Positions 23,230-34,663 are shown, counted from the first letter of the stretch. The stretch is 64,000 nt of DNA from Sorex araneus (GCF_027595985.1 NC_073313.1:215700066-215764065), one strand, 5' to 3'. Notes: generated by a model not told the origin, from the sequence alone. Numbers and translations are program-made.

Positions 23230-24260
23230 TCCCGTGGCCCGCTGGGCTGTGGATGTGGACAAAGGAAAGGGCACTCGGGGATGTCCTAGAAACTAGCTGC
23301 GGGGGTTCCACTGAGCTTCCCGGCCCTCGGAGCTCGGTGCTGTCCACACCGCCCCCCCCGCCCCCACCATCCCGCACCTGGCTACTCAGCGGTTGCCTGC
23401 GGGCGTGGGGGGGGGCACTGCCCGAAGCGGGCACTGAAGAGGGAAGCATAAATGAGAAAGTGTGGCCGGGGAACAGTGCCTTGAGACGCCTGGGAAGGAC
23501 GCAGGGGCAACTGGACCAGTTTAGCGGAGGACAGATTCTGACGTCTCCTCGGTACTGGACTCTGGACGGCGCGGACTTTGGCTTCCCGGCTCCCCGAGGT
23601 GCCTCCCGCCTCCGCGCGCTGGCCCAGAGATTGGCACTTCTTCCCCAGCCCTGGCCCCCGGGCGCGACAGGCGGCCGAGAGGCACGCGAGCTGCACGCGC
23701 GAGCAACAAAAGCCGCTTTCATGACTCACTGCCCTCGAGCAATGCCCCAAATCTGTCGCCCCAGGTCCCCGCGGCAACGCGCGGCGCGGCCCGGGCGGTC
23801 CGGCCGTTGAGCGCAGCCGGCGGGAAGACGCGTGGCGGGGGTGGGGCGCGAGTCCGGGAAGTGGAGGAGGCACGCGGCAGTGGGGCACCAGGGGTAGGGG
23901 GTGGCGAGGTGGCGTTGTGTGTGGCGGGCACTTGGGGAGCAGGAAGAGTGTCGCTGCGGGAGGCGGGGTGCGACGCATTCACGCAGCGGAGATAAAGCGC
24001 CGGGGTCGGGTTGGCGTCCCTGGCGCTGACCTGTTTCTCGGGGAAACAGATGCCAGCCCTGCACTGGGTTGGGGGTGGGGTGGGGGTGGGGTTGCATTGA
24101 ATCAAAGAGCCGAGTGTAGCCGGGGCGGCCCAGTGCACCCCGAACGGCGCCAGCGTCCCTCCCCGCCCCTCCCAGGAGGGGCGTCCAGGCCGAGCGAGTT
24201 CTCCTGCGGGGGGCGCAGGGGGGAGGAGGGGTTGTTGGCTAAGAAGTAGGGGGAGGGGAG
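23230..24260. promoter_or_regulatory. Second GC-rich / CpG island, about 2.2-3.2 kb upstream of NEUROD1
   Basis: GC-rich with many CG dinucleotides and free of recognised repeats. It contains a G-quadruplex-type tract at 24066-24091. The open frames here (up to about 198 codons, both strands) are GC-rich chance frames with no recognisable domain. It could be a distal promoter, an upstream non-coding transcript start or a Polycomb-type domain of a developmental gene. These are inferences. Confidence 0.55.
24066..24091 (+). other. G-quadruplex-forming tract
   Basis: Five G runs of three to five bases separated by one or two T (pattern G3 TT G5 T G4 T G5 T G4), a canonical quadruplex motif inside the upstream GC-rich island. 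Confidence 0.7.
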
Positions 24261-24499
24261 TGACTGTGGGATCTAGGACTGCTGAAACTCAATGGCTAAG
24301 AGCTGCAAATCTCTCACTAGAGCTCAGAGCCCTGGGGAGGTAGGAGAAGGACGTGGCTTCTGCCCGGAGGGCCTGATGCCAAATTTTCGCCTCCACCTCC
24401 AGGGAGGCCACAAGGCTCTCGGGTTGAGGCCAAAGGCTGTAGCTGCCCCTAAAGGTCGACAAGCAGGCGACGGGGGAGTGCCAGGAGCAAAAAGAAAAG

Positions 24500-24660
24500 C
24501 TATTAAAATGCCTCGCCGCCGCCCCGAGCGCAAAATCCGTCCTCCCCAGATCTCCTGGGCTTGCGGCATAATCTTAATTAAGATAATTGATTCATATTGC
24601 ACCTGCGAGAACGGGAAAAAAATTGATTCCAACCCTCACCCCCGCAAATCGCTTAGAGCT
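24500..24660. promoter_or_regulatory. Candidate enhancer with clustered homeodomain-type sites
   Basis: Repeat-free block at the edge of the upstream island containing TCTTAATTAAGATAATTGAT (24570-24589), which holds a palindromic TTAATTAA and a TAATTG core, with a CACCTG E-box at about 24600. Called from motif density only; conservation was not tested. Confidence 0.35.
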
Positions 24661-24977
24661 ATTGGATGGAGCACGACGCGACTGTGATTTGGGGAGTGAT
24701 TTAGTACCGGGCTTCCCCAGCAAGGCCTGTCTGGGCTCTTTTATTTATTATTTACACCCTGCGGGTCCCTCTGGACCTCCAGGAGGGAGGGGCTCCCCTC
24801 GCGACGCCTACAGGCTTCGGAGGGACTTTGTCTCCAATTCTGGTTCAGGAGTGAGGGGTTTTCCTCGAAATCGAGGCACACGCAGAGAGCAACAAGGTGA
24901 AATCTATGCAGCTCAGAGCAGACTGGCAGGTGCGGCCCACTGACTTTACTTGCCCAAGGCCTCGTGCGCCAGATGGT

Positions 24978-24981
<4 letters not shown>

Positions 24982-25029
<48 letters not shown>
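24982..25029 (+). repeat. (TG)n microsatellite
   Basis: 24 TG units, followed by degenerate TG-rich sequence to about 25170. Confidence 0.97.
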
Positions 25030-25030
<1 letters not shown>

Positions 25031-26269
25031 CAAGTGTGCAAATGTGGATAGGAGAGTATATGAGCCTGTGTGGAACTGAGTGGGAGTATGCATATTCGTG
25101 TCGGAGCTTATGGTCCCTTCTGAGCCCGCGTTGAGTATGTGGGTCTGTGAGTGTGAGTGTGTGTCAGTGAGCTTGTGTCTCTTAGGGTAACAGAAAAGAG
25201 CCCTGTGCTTGTTTACCAACCCTTCGCCTTCTCAAAAAGCAACAAGCAAACAAAATTCCCGGTAACTGGGTGTAGCTGCGGAGTGCAGAGCAGAAACATA
25301 CCAAAAGCGCCTGGGCATTCTCTTAACAAAGGCTGCAGCAGAGGCTGGGGGAGGAAACCGGGCAAGTTCCCGGAGCCTAGTTCCAAGAAGCCCCAGTCAG
25401 CGGGGAAGTGGCTTCCTCAAGGTATCAGCACCATGGATAATTCCCAACTCTCACTCAGTCTCCTTGAGGCAGCTTTCACTTGCCCAGTTCATTTTTTTAC
25501 CGCAGAACACTAACCACTATGTCCAAAGTTCTAATCAAAGAGCCTTGAAAGTCTGCATTTTATTAGTCACCTTTTCAAACTCCAAGATAAAAATTTTAGT
25601 TTAGGAGTGGGGAAGGACTTAAACTATCACTTGATCTAGGAGTCTGTGACCACAAAAATGATAAATTGAGTAACTTTTAGAAAGATGGTCATCGTTTTAA
25701 TATCGGAACCAATTTGCTGCACTGCTTCAAAAACAAATTGAACTTTTATTTTCTATCAACATAAACAATGTTTCCACAATATGGTTTTGCTTTGGCTTTT
25801 GTTTCATGTAGCATACTGAAATAAATATTTTTCTATTACATTCATCCTATCTACTCTCCAGTTATCCCATATTATAATGATTTTGATTAAATTAATGGAA
25901 GATTGATGTTAACTGGCATTATTTTTTCAAATTTGGTAAGTCACACAATAATCTAAAATTATACTTGATTTAGAACATTACTTTGTAATATACTTTTTAT
26001 TCAAACTATATTAGGAAAAGTTCAGATGTGAATCTGAAAACAGCATATACCTTTGTTTATTTAAATACATTAGAAACTTGATGAAGGGTCCTTCCCACCT
26101 TATTGCTATGATTTTCCATCTTTGTTGTTATGCAAAATAGAATAATTTTTGATTCAAGAATTCACCCCTAGAGTCTCAACTTATTTAAATAAAATATTTT
26201 ATTTCCTTCTTAACAAATACACTCATATGAATTAAAAATTGATAATTTGACCTTTTAAGCCTTTAACTA

Positions 26270-26480
26270 ATCAAAGAAAGAAAATTCCAAATGTAGATCT
26301 CTGAGTTTGGCCCTGGTGGGTCTTTCCGCTTGAGTAGGTGCTGAGATTAAAGGAGTTGAACTTCCTCTTTCACTGCTCTCTCCTTGCACTAATTGCTTAT
26401 GCAAAAAATGCAGATTTGTATTAATTAGTAACTCCACTGATTAGTTCTGTGGTATTTTCACATAATAAATCATGCTGCAG
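26270..26480. promoter_or_regulatory. Candidate conserved non-coding element with POU/homeodomain-type motifs
   Basis: Repeat-free and less AT-rich than its surroundings. Contains TTATGCAAA (octamer-like) followed closely by ATGCAGAT and TATTAATTAGTAA (about 26397-26430). Resembles developmental enhancers in motif content; this is inference only. Confidence 0.3.
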
Positions 26481-28057
26481 ACATGAATTTTGGCACATCA
26501 CCCAGTAGTGGCTCAGGCTGCAATACAGATTTCATATTAAAATAAAATCTCTGACTAAATCTACCTTTCTGATGCAGGTACCATGAGCAGCCACCTGCTG
26601 GGAGCACCTGCCAAGAGAAATTACTTTCACTCAGTGACAAGCCACTTTGGGGGCCCAAATAGGACAATGTGATTATGAGGTTAGGCACTAAAAATAAATA
26701 AACAAATAAATAAACTCATACATCCATACATAAATGACACAAATTTGCCTACGCTCTAGGCATTTTGCAGACAATGATGTGATAACAGAGGGTCTACTTG
26801 TAATGGGCTTCTACAAATTACCTCAGTTTATTTTCCTCTAGCTCACTCTCAGCTCCTTTGTGAGATGATCTGAGAGTCTGAGAGGCTTTCATCACTCATT
26901 GAGTTAGCTTCTCCCTAGGCAAGCAAGCTAGTTTTGAAGGGAAAGAGACCAGGAAAGCATAAAAGCATCAGGGCAAGAAGTATGAATGCCAAGAGCCATC
27001 TCAAAGGAAATTGGACACCCCTGCCATCCCAGCATATGTGAGAAGCTGTGAGGTCAGACATCCACAGTTGCCTGAAGTGAGACAAATTCTCCTGTCTCTA
27101 CTGGCAACCACATGAGAGTCTACATATCTCCTTTTTTTTTTTCATTTAAAACTGCTTAATTTGATGAGGCAGATTACAGGCAATATTGCCAAGAGTAGAA
27201 ATTAGACCCAGGTGATTTCTCTGCTCACCATCCCCTTTTTATTCTTTTGTTTTCTTTACACTCATGACATTTTCCATATCCTATCAGGTTATCTTGCTAC
27301 TTTAATACTCATGTATCTTCTGCCTTTTGTTGAAAGAAACCCATAAGTGAATCCACATTTTAAAAGTTTAAAGAGATATGAAGAAACAAAAGGCAGGGAA
27401 CAGATACAAGCAATATTTGGATTTGGATCACAGAATGAAGAATGCCAAAAGGAGCAGACTTGGGGCACATACAGGATGAAGGGAGTTCAATGGAGTGTGG
27501 TAGAAGATACAGTGCTTTAATAATAAATGTGGTATGATGACTTACTTTTGAAGATTTGTGCAAAAGCACCCCTGAAAATGTATAATGATCAAACTAATGT
27601 TAACTAATAAAAATGAAGAAGTTGAGATGATGATAATGATGATGAAGAAGAATCTGATATCTCTACCTGGAGTTAACAAGTTATAGAGGACACACACACA
27701 AGGAATAGATGCTTAATGTTGTCATTTGTAGATGACTAAAGGATAAAATGGGGTGCTAAAGAGCTCTGCAGAGCAGGTATTTCTCTCAGGGTACCCTCTA
27801 GCTGCTCTCAAAAACAATGATGTATGTAGCTCTGGGTTGGAGATAATCTCTCTGGAGACTCTCTCTATAACTTTTATTTAAAGATCATAGATTTTGTGGT
27901 CAATTTATTATTCATTTTAATTTTTTGGTGTTAGAAATTGAACACTGGGTCTCACTCATGAAAGCATAGGCTTTATGATTAACCTGTATCTTCAAGTTCC
28001 ATTTGTTTTAGATGTGATTTTTCCCCAAGGAAATTTCTTAAAGTTGGGAAAGAGAAT

Positions 28058-28220
28058 AAATATTTGGGGGGCTGCAAATCCAGTGATGCTCAATGCTTGG
28101 CTCTGAATTCAGTGATCACTCCTGGTGGTACTTTGGGGACCATATGGAGTGACGGGTTTCCAATCCCGGTTAGCTACATGCAAGGCAAGCACCCTACCTA
28201 CTGGTCGATCTTTCCGGTCT
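28058..28220 (-). mobile_element. SINE type A (old copy)
   Basis: GTGATCACTCCTGGTGGTAC, GGGGACCATATGGAGTGACG and GCAAGGCAAGCACCCTACC; diverged head. Confidence 0.8.
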
Positions 28221-28838
28221 CCAAAAGTGCATATATTTTAGGCCAGCTCTCTATCAAGTCAAATAAGCTTTCCCCCCTCTTTTGAAATCACTTCTGTGTC
28301 TCACTTACATGGCCTTATTTTGAAGACAGTTTAATTTTATTGGTTGTTTTTAACAAGAAGAAATTTCTCTGTATGCATCTTATTCCATAATGCTGGAGTG
28401 TTAAGACTATGTAGGGAGTCAGGGTCTCAAGTGGTTTCAGTTTACATATTTATTTATTTATTCATTTTGGGACTTATATGCTCATTGCCTCTTTTCAGAA
28501 AGCAGTATCACTGATAAATGTATCCAGCAAACTTATATGGATTGACACAGTGCTTAGCCTGTTTGCTGGGGCAAAGGGTGACGGGATAAATCGAAACAGA
28601 TCTTAGTCTTTGCTTCCACAAAGCTTTCTATCTAGTGCGTGATAGGATTTAATGGGATTCAGAAGTGATGTGTACCCATCTGATTGGGTCTAAGTACAGG
28701 AAAGGAAAACAACACTTATCAGCCCTAACAGTTAATGATGAAGGAAACTGGGGGAAGGGTGAGGGAGTTTTCCTAACAAAATGGGGACTATACGTTTGTG
28801 GAAATGTTTTATCAGTGCAGCGGGTGCTGTCTTAGCAT
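28221..28838. other. Unique intergenic sequence
   Basis: Nothing recognisable beyond a small TTTA run at about 28450. Confidence 0.4.
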
Positions 28839-28853
28839 ATTTCTGAACAGTAG

Positions 28854-29118
28854 CACTGTAGCACTGACATAGCACTGTTGTCCCGTTGTTTGTTGTTCAT
28901 TGATTTGCTTGAGCGGGCACCAGTAATGTCTCCATTGTGAGACTTGTTGTTACTGTTTTTGGCATATCGAATATGCCATGGGTAGCTTGCCTGGCTCTGC
29001 CGTGCGGGTAGGATGCTCTTGGTAGCTTGCCAGACCCTCTGAAATGTATGGAGGAATTGAACTCGGTTCGGTCGTGTGTAAGACAAACTCCCTACCTGCT
29101 TTGCTATCGCTCCAGTCT
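28854..29118 (-). mobile_element. SINE type B
   Basis: RTE-type tail with GTAGCACT repeats, GGCATATCGAATATGCCATG body and the tRNA head at the right end (GCTTTGCTATCGCTCCAGTC). Flanked by 15-bp copies of ATTTCTGAACAGTAG (28839-28853) and ATTCCTGAACAGTAG (29119-29133). Confidence 0.92.
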
Positions 29119-29133
29119 ATTCCTGAACAGTAG

Positions 29134-29833
29134 AAGAATAAATGTACAAACTCTGAAACAAGAAGATAGTAGGAAGGTTGTGAACCTACAAAATGACCAA
29201 TATAGCACTAAGAAGATAAAGAATATAGCAAACATAATAAGAGGAAAGAGCAAAGAGCACAGGCCCCGGAGCCTGTTTCCCGTTGGTTGAAGAAATCAGA
29301 GGTTCTGAGAAGTATGAGACACTTTTGAGGAAGACTTGTAATTTCATGTTGTTTTAATCATTGATTATTTTAGAGTGATTTGGGAAAAGCAGGTTGTTGC
29401 AGTTTTCCTAGTAAAGATGATTAAATTTGGACTAGGCTGGTTCCAGGGATGGATGAAATTAGAGATTTTATTTTAGAGATACTTAGGAAGGTTACCCTGA
29501 AATCATAGACTAATGATACACAAATTACTCAGTGATAACTAAAAACCATGATTCTGTATAACCTTGGGTGACTATTGCTAGTTTCCTCAGAAGTAACACA
29601 TTCAATTTAATTTAAATCAATAATGATTTTTTAACCTAAAGCTATTTGCAAGTTTATAAAACTGGCAACATAGCACACTAGTTTTGAATATTCCAAGGAC
29701 ATTATTAGTAACAACCATAATTTTCTTCTGACAGTTGCATAAAATTAGGTTTATTCAGGTTAAAAAATATGCCCAATGCCTCTTACCTAATTAATGGTAG
29801 AAACAAATCAAGCTCATGTCTAATTGATTCAAA
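29134..29833. other. Unique intergenic sequence
   Basis: No recognisable gene or repeat. Confidence 0.4.
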
Positions 29834-29847
29834 AGCTCTTAATTTCT

Positions 29848-30021
29848 TCTTTTTTTTTCTTTTTTGGCCACACCCAGCAATGCACAGGGGTTACTCCTGG
29901 CTCTGTACTCAGGAATTACCCCTGGCAGTGCTCAGGAGACCATATGGGATGCTGGGAATCGAACCCAGGTCGGCAGCGTGCAAGGCAGATGCCCTACCCG
30001 CTGTGCTATCTCTCCAGCCCC
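29848..30021 (-). mobile_element. SINE type A
   Basis: Well-preserved: TTTTTTGGCCACACCCAGCA, CAGGAGACCATATGGGATGC, GAATCGAACCCAGGTCGGC and GCTATCTCTCCAGCCCC. Flanked by near-identical AGCTCTTAATTTCT / AGCTCTTATTTTCT. Confidence 0.94.
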
Positions 30022-30035
30022 AGCTCTTATTTTCT

Positions 30036-31172
30036 ACCAAGGAAGGGATGTATGTATCATGCTTTACTTCTAAATTAAGTTTTTTAGATGTACTTTAATT
30101 TTATTTCAGAGAAACAATTTTAAGTTTAATTTTAAGTCTCTGACACTAAGCCTAGCTCTGCTTAGTGTCAGAGATCAGACAAGACCAGGCATGTTCAGGG
30201 TAGCATGTTGGTAGAGTTAAGCATCATGTTTAATGAGTGAATTAATTTAAACATAGCATTTGTAAGAGACACTGAAATATAAATTTCTAAAAGTGATAAT
30301 GGGTAATCTATAATTTAGATAGATACATTCATTCACATTTGTAGTGGACTCATTGAATTGACAAGAATCAGTCAGGTTGAAAGAAGTCATTCAGATAAAT
30401 TGTTTCATAACAAAGGAGAAGCATTTTTTATAAAATCTCATTATTCATTCAAGAATTTTGCTAAAATCAATTCTTGAAGCATTTGATTTGTTTTGCCTCT
30501 GATAATATCTTGTTCAAAATAAATATTACTCATTTACTTCTTAATAAAAATGAAGATTTTGGCTTTCATTTGGAAAAACTACCTCATTAAATTTGAACTA
30601 GTCCTCTTTTCTCAGCATACTATTGTCTAAAGATTTTCGAAGAAATGTACTCTCACATGGAGATCAGTAGAGAGCAAAGGGGAAGACTAGAAGCCTGAAA
30701 TCAGAATCTCTTACTGAAATAATGAATCTATTGCAGATCTTTTAAACTTCTAAACATGGGAATATTCCAATAATCAATCATACATATGTTTCAACTTGGA
30801 TAATTAGTAAGTTGATGCATAATTTAGCATGCATAATCAAGAACATTACTTAAAAGCAAAAATATAAAGCTCAGCTTTCTTTCTGAAGAGAGTTATGGCA
30901 TTTTTAATAAAAAACAGTGATATAAAAGTTGTCTATTTAAAAGAGTCGACAAGATATGATCTTCTGGATAAAAAAATGAAGATTTTGACTTTCATTTGGA
31001 AGAACTACCTCATTAAATCAGACTTTAATTCTTATTTCTTGGCATATTCATTGTACTTTAAAAATGACAGTTTCTTATTAGTTCTACACACACAATGCCA
31101 CTAATATCTTTTGTTTGCTTTACTTTCAACAAATATATATATGTATCTGTGTCATCTGGATTCTTTTTTTTC
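30036..31172. other. Intergenic sequence with a 47-bp direct repeat
   Basis: Mostly unique AT-rich DNA. A 47-bp block at 30546-30592 recurs at 30972-31018 with two mismatches. No gene was recognised. Confidence 0.5.
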
Positions 31173-31177
31173 TAATT

Positions 31178-31231
31178 AAGGGATTCATGATAATCTTTCA
31201 GTACTTATATTGCAAACTATAATGCCCAGAA

Positions 31232-31262
<31 letters not shown>

Positions 31263-31436
31263 ACATGAGAGTGACCGAGAGAGAGGTAGAAGAGTGCTTG
31301 CCATAGAACCATTGAGATAGGCCGGGTGGAAAGGGATTGGTGGGAGGGAAACTGGGGACATTAGTGGTGGGAAATATACACTAGTGAAGGGACAGGCATT
31401 GGAACATTGTATGACTGGAACCCAAATTTAAACTAT
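31178..31436 (+). mobile_element. L1 3'UTR fragment
   Basis: Closely matches the 3'UTR of the L1 at 32840-33957 (compare 33678-33935), with an internal (GA)n at 31232-31261. Only the 3'UTR is present. Confidence 0.75.
31232..31261 (+). repeat. (GA)n microsatellite
   Basis: GA dinucleotides inside the L1 3'UTR fragment; the sister copy at 33738-33756 has a shorter, interrupted run. Confidence 0.95.
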
Positions 31437-31595
31437 TTTATAGTTAACTCCTTATTACCTCAATTCCAGGTACTTTAGTGTCCCAATAAACCACAAATTT
31501 GGAAAAAAAATTAAAATTTTATTTTTATGCTACTTTGTGGGATATATGTTATTTTTGTTCATAAATGAACACACACACACATATATGTGTGTGTG

Positions 31596-31848
31596 GACTG
31601 GAGTGATAGCACAGCAGATAGGACTTTTGCCTTGCATGCAGCCGACCTGGGTTCAATTCCTCCATCCCTCTTGGAGAGCCTGGCAAGCTACTGAGAATAT
31701 CCTGCCCGCACAGCAGAACCTGGCAAGCTACCCATGTTGAATTCGATATGCCAAAAACAGTAACAACAAATCTCACAATGGAGACATTACTGGTGCCTGC
31801 TCAAGCAAATCGATGAATAATAGGATGACAGTGTTACAACAGTACTAC
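31596..31848 (+). mobile_element. SINE type B
   Basis: Head GGACTGGAGTGATAGCACAG, body CTTGGAGAGCCTGGCAAGCT, tail GCAAATCGATGAATAATAGG then GACAGTGTTACAACAGT. Bordered by (CA/TG)n on the left and TA-rich repeat on the right. Confidence 0.93.
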
Positions 31849-31942
31849 ATATATATATAAATCATACATATATACATGTATACACGCATATATGTATATG
31901 TGTATATATGTGTGTGTATATATATATACATATATATATATG
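31849..31942 (+). repeat. TA/TG-rich simple repeat
   Basis: About 95 bp of ATATAC/TGTATA-type low-complexity sequence directly after a type B SINE tail. Confidence 0.9.
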
Positions 31943-31944
31943 CA

Positions 31945-32115
31945 CTTTGGGGGTGATTTAGGCCACACTTGATTGTGCTCAATCCTTACTCCTGGCTCTG
32001 TGCTCAGGGATTATTCCTGATAGAACTATAGGAACTATATATGGTGCTAGATATCAAACTTAGGTCAACTGCATGCAAGGAAGGTGACCTACACACTATA
32101 TTATCACTCTGGCCT
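31945..32115 (-). mobile_element. SINE type A (old copy)
   Basis: CTTACTCCTGGCTCTGTGCT, GGAACTATATATGGTGCTAG and TATTATCACTCTGGCC show a diverged minus copy. Confidence 0.75.
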
Positions 32116-32394
32116 AAGCCAAATATATACTTTGTGTTTTCAGCTCAATAGAATTATTTTGTGGACAAGAATCAGATATAGTTCATAACTATCTCTTCAT
32201 TTGAAGAACAAGTCTATGTTTATAAATTTTAATTATCTATAAGAATTTAATTTGGTATTTATGCACTTTATAATTCTTATTACATAAAATGTCTATAAAT
32301 TACTGCATATATTTATATAAACTATATAAATGATAATTATCAATATTAATACAAGGGCAAGAATCCTATGAACTTTTAATTTTATTTGCTTTTT

Positions 32395-32562
32395 AAATTT
32401 TTGGGGGTCACAGTTGGCATTGTTCAGGGCTTATTCTTGGCTATCTGTTAAGGAATCACCTCTGGCAGTGTTTGGGGGACCATACAGTGTGCTGGGGATT
32501 GAACCTGGTCTAACCACATGTTAGCCAAGTGCCTTTTGAGCTACATTACCTCTTTAGTCCTG
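32395..32562 (-). mobile_element. SINE type A (old copy)
   Basis: GGGGGTCACAGTTGGCATTG, GGGGACCATACAGTGTGCTG and GGATTGAACCTGG; diverged head. Confidence 0.75.
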
Positions 32563-32839
32563 AAATATTTATTCTGAATCAATGTTACATGAGCTATATT
32601 AGGGACCACAAAACACAGAGGTGGCTACATGAGAATCTAATGGCTAGAACACTAATCAGCAGCACCATTCAACTGATCCATAAATAAATAAGCGTTAATA
32701 TATGTTTGCTAGTGTAATCCACTAAGTTATGCAGGGACTTATCATGCAGTAATAGCTAAATAATATATCATTATGGAAATTTTTTTCCATAATGCTTAGA
32801 AATGTTGATTTAAAGTGTTTGTTTAAAGATTTTTGCAAA

Positions 32840-33957
32840 ACTTTACAAGAAAATAAATCCAATCCCATCAAAAAATGAGGAGAAGAAATAACAGAAACTT
32901 CCTCAAGTAAGAAATACAAAAGGCCAAAAGTTATACAAAACTATGCTCCACATCACAAATCATCAGGAGTATGCAAATCCTAAAAACAGCAATGAGATAT
33001 CAGCTCACACCACAGAAACTGGTACACATCAAAAAGAACAAGAACAATCAGTGCCAGTGCAGATGTGGAGAGAAAGGCACTCTCATCCATTGTTGGTTGG
33101 AATGTTGACTAGTCCAACCTTTTTGGACAACATTATGGGCTTTCCTCAAAAAAACTAGAAATTGAGTTTCTATACATATGACCCAGCAATACTACTTCTG
33201 GGAATATACCTCAGGGGTTCAAAAACACACAGCAGAAACTCCATATGGATTTCTATGTTCATTGCAGCACTATTCACAGTAGCCAAACTCTGGAAACAAC
33301 CTGAAGGCTCGAGAGGAGACGACTGGATAAAGAAATTTTGGTACATCTACACAATGGAATACTACACAGTCACAAGGAAAAATGAAGTCATGAAATTCAT
33401 TCATAAATGGATGGACACGGAGAGTATTACACTGAGTGAAATGAGTCAGAGGGAGAGGGACAAATATAGAATTACTGCACTCATGGGAGTGATATTTTTT
33501 TAAAAAGCATAGTATAAAACTAATACCAATGGCAGCAGAAACAAGGGCTGCTGTAAGACTGGTTGGAAGCTTGCCACAAGCTTAACTGGGATGCCAGTTA
33601 AAATAGAGAAGGAAACACTATGATAAGAATAGTTGGAAATGATCTCCCTGGAAAAATTTGAGTGCTGAAAATAAGTAAAGGGATTCATGATAATCTTTCA
33701 GTACTTATATTGCAAACCATAATGCCCAGAAGGTGAGAGAGGGAGAGAGAGAGAGAACATGAGAGTTACTGATAGAGAGGTAGGAGAGTGATTGCCATAG
33801 AACCATAGAGGTAGGCTGGGTGGAAAGGGATTGGTGGGAGGGAAACTGAGGACATTAGTGGTGGGGAACATACACCAATGAAGGGATAGGCATTGGAACA
33901 TTGTATGACTGGAACCCAAATTTGAACTATTTTATAACTGTGTATCTCGCTGTGATT
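32840..33957 (+). mobile_element. L1 3' portion (ORF2 end and 3'UTR), older
   Basis: Runs from ORF2-type text (AATCATCAGGAGTATGCAAA near 32960) through a broken ORF2 C-terminal frame (33162-33503, with WYIYTMEYYTVTRKNEV) into a 3'UTR (33678-33957). Truncated and inactive, and more diverged from ORF2 consensus than the L1s at 1554 and 40962. Confidence 0.85.
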
Positions 33958-33976
33958 CATATATATATATATATAT
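33958..33976 (+). repeat. (TA)n
   Basis: AT dinucleotides at the L1 3' end in place of a poly(A) run. Confidence 0.9.
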
Positions 33977-33999
33977 GTTCAAGTGAGACTTTCAATTAA

Positions 34000-34640
34000 C
34001 ATCCTATACTAATAAGTTATGAAAAGCAATTGAAAATGCTACAGAAAAGTTTCCTTACAGGAAAGAGTGTGAAGATTGTTGTATTTCACACAGGGGCCAT
34101 TAAGCCCTTCTATAAGAGATTAATAATATGTTGCTAAAGGTTAGTCTTGTGTGCATATAGATATAGATACATAGATATATATTTGTAAGAAAAATGCATT
34201 TTCCTCTAAGATTGGTTGCCTCTTACTTTAAACCCCATCAAATGTGGTGTGGTACTCTTGGAGTATAGGTGGTGTAAGATATAGTTGTGTGGCCACAAAT
34301 GTACACAGTCCAGAAATAGGTTCACTCGTGGGCAAAGCTCAGCTCAAGGGCCTGAGCATAAGGAGAGTGGCTGTGAGCATGGTGGCAGTTGAGTTCTGGA
34401 GGTTTTTGGCTGCTGGGGCTGGGTCTCCTGGAGTGGGGAAAAGCCCCACCTTTCCTCTTCTGGGGTACGCTGAATGAAACAGCCTGGCGCAGGGTCTGGT
34501 GGCATGGTTTTGGCGTGTGTCATGTTATGTTCGCTTCAGAGAGGGAAGGACATGCAAATCTGGATGTGGCTGATGATGGGATTATTTGGTGCCAGTCAGA
34601 GGTGGCTTATGGGCGTTACTTGCTGAGTTGCTATAAGCAG
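34000..34640. repeat. Unnamed dispersed repeat X, copy 1
   Basis: Direct-orientation match to 49303-49855: shared AAAATGCTACAGAAAA, GATTGTTGTATTTCA, CATTAAGCCCTTCTA, CATCAAATGTGGTG, GATACTCTTGGAG and AACAGCCTGGC blocks, each with an AT microsatellite at the same internal place. Part resembles the composite unit in C1. Non-coding. Confidence 0.65.
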
Positions 34641-34663
34641 GGGGATACAGGTGTATGTGCAAG

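Larger units (their letters stand above)
24261..28057. other. Upstream non-coding flank, repeat-poor
   Basis: Single-copy DNA except for a TG microsatellite (24982-25029), small AT and GAT/GAA-rich stretches (26688-26713; 27620-27655), and a possible degraded SINE at about 27900-27990. No gene was found. Candidate regulatory blocks are listed separately. Confidence 0.45.

Noticed and set aside
23141..24138. Several frames of 139-198 codons in the upstream CpG island
   Set aside because: Overlapping on both strands, Pro/Arg/Ala-rich, as expected from GC-rich DNA with few stop codons. No domain was seen.
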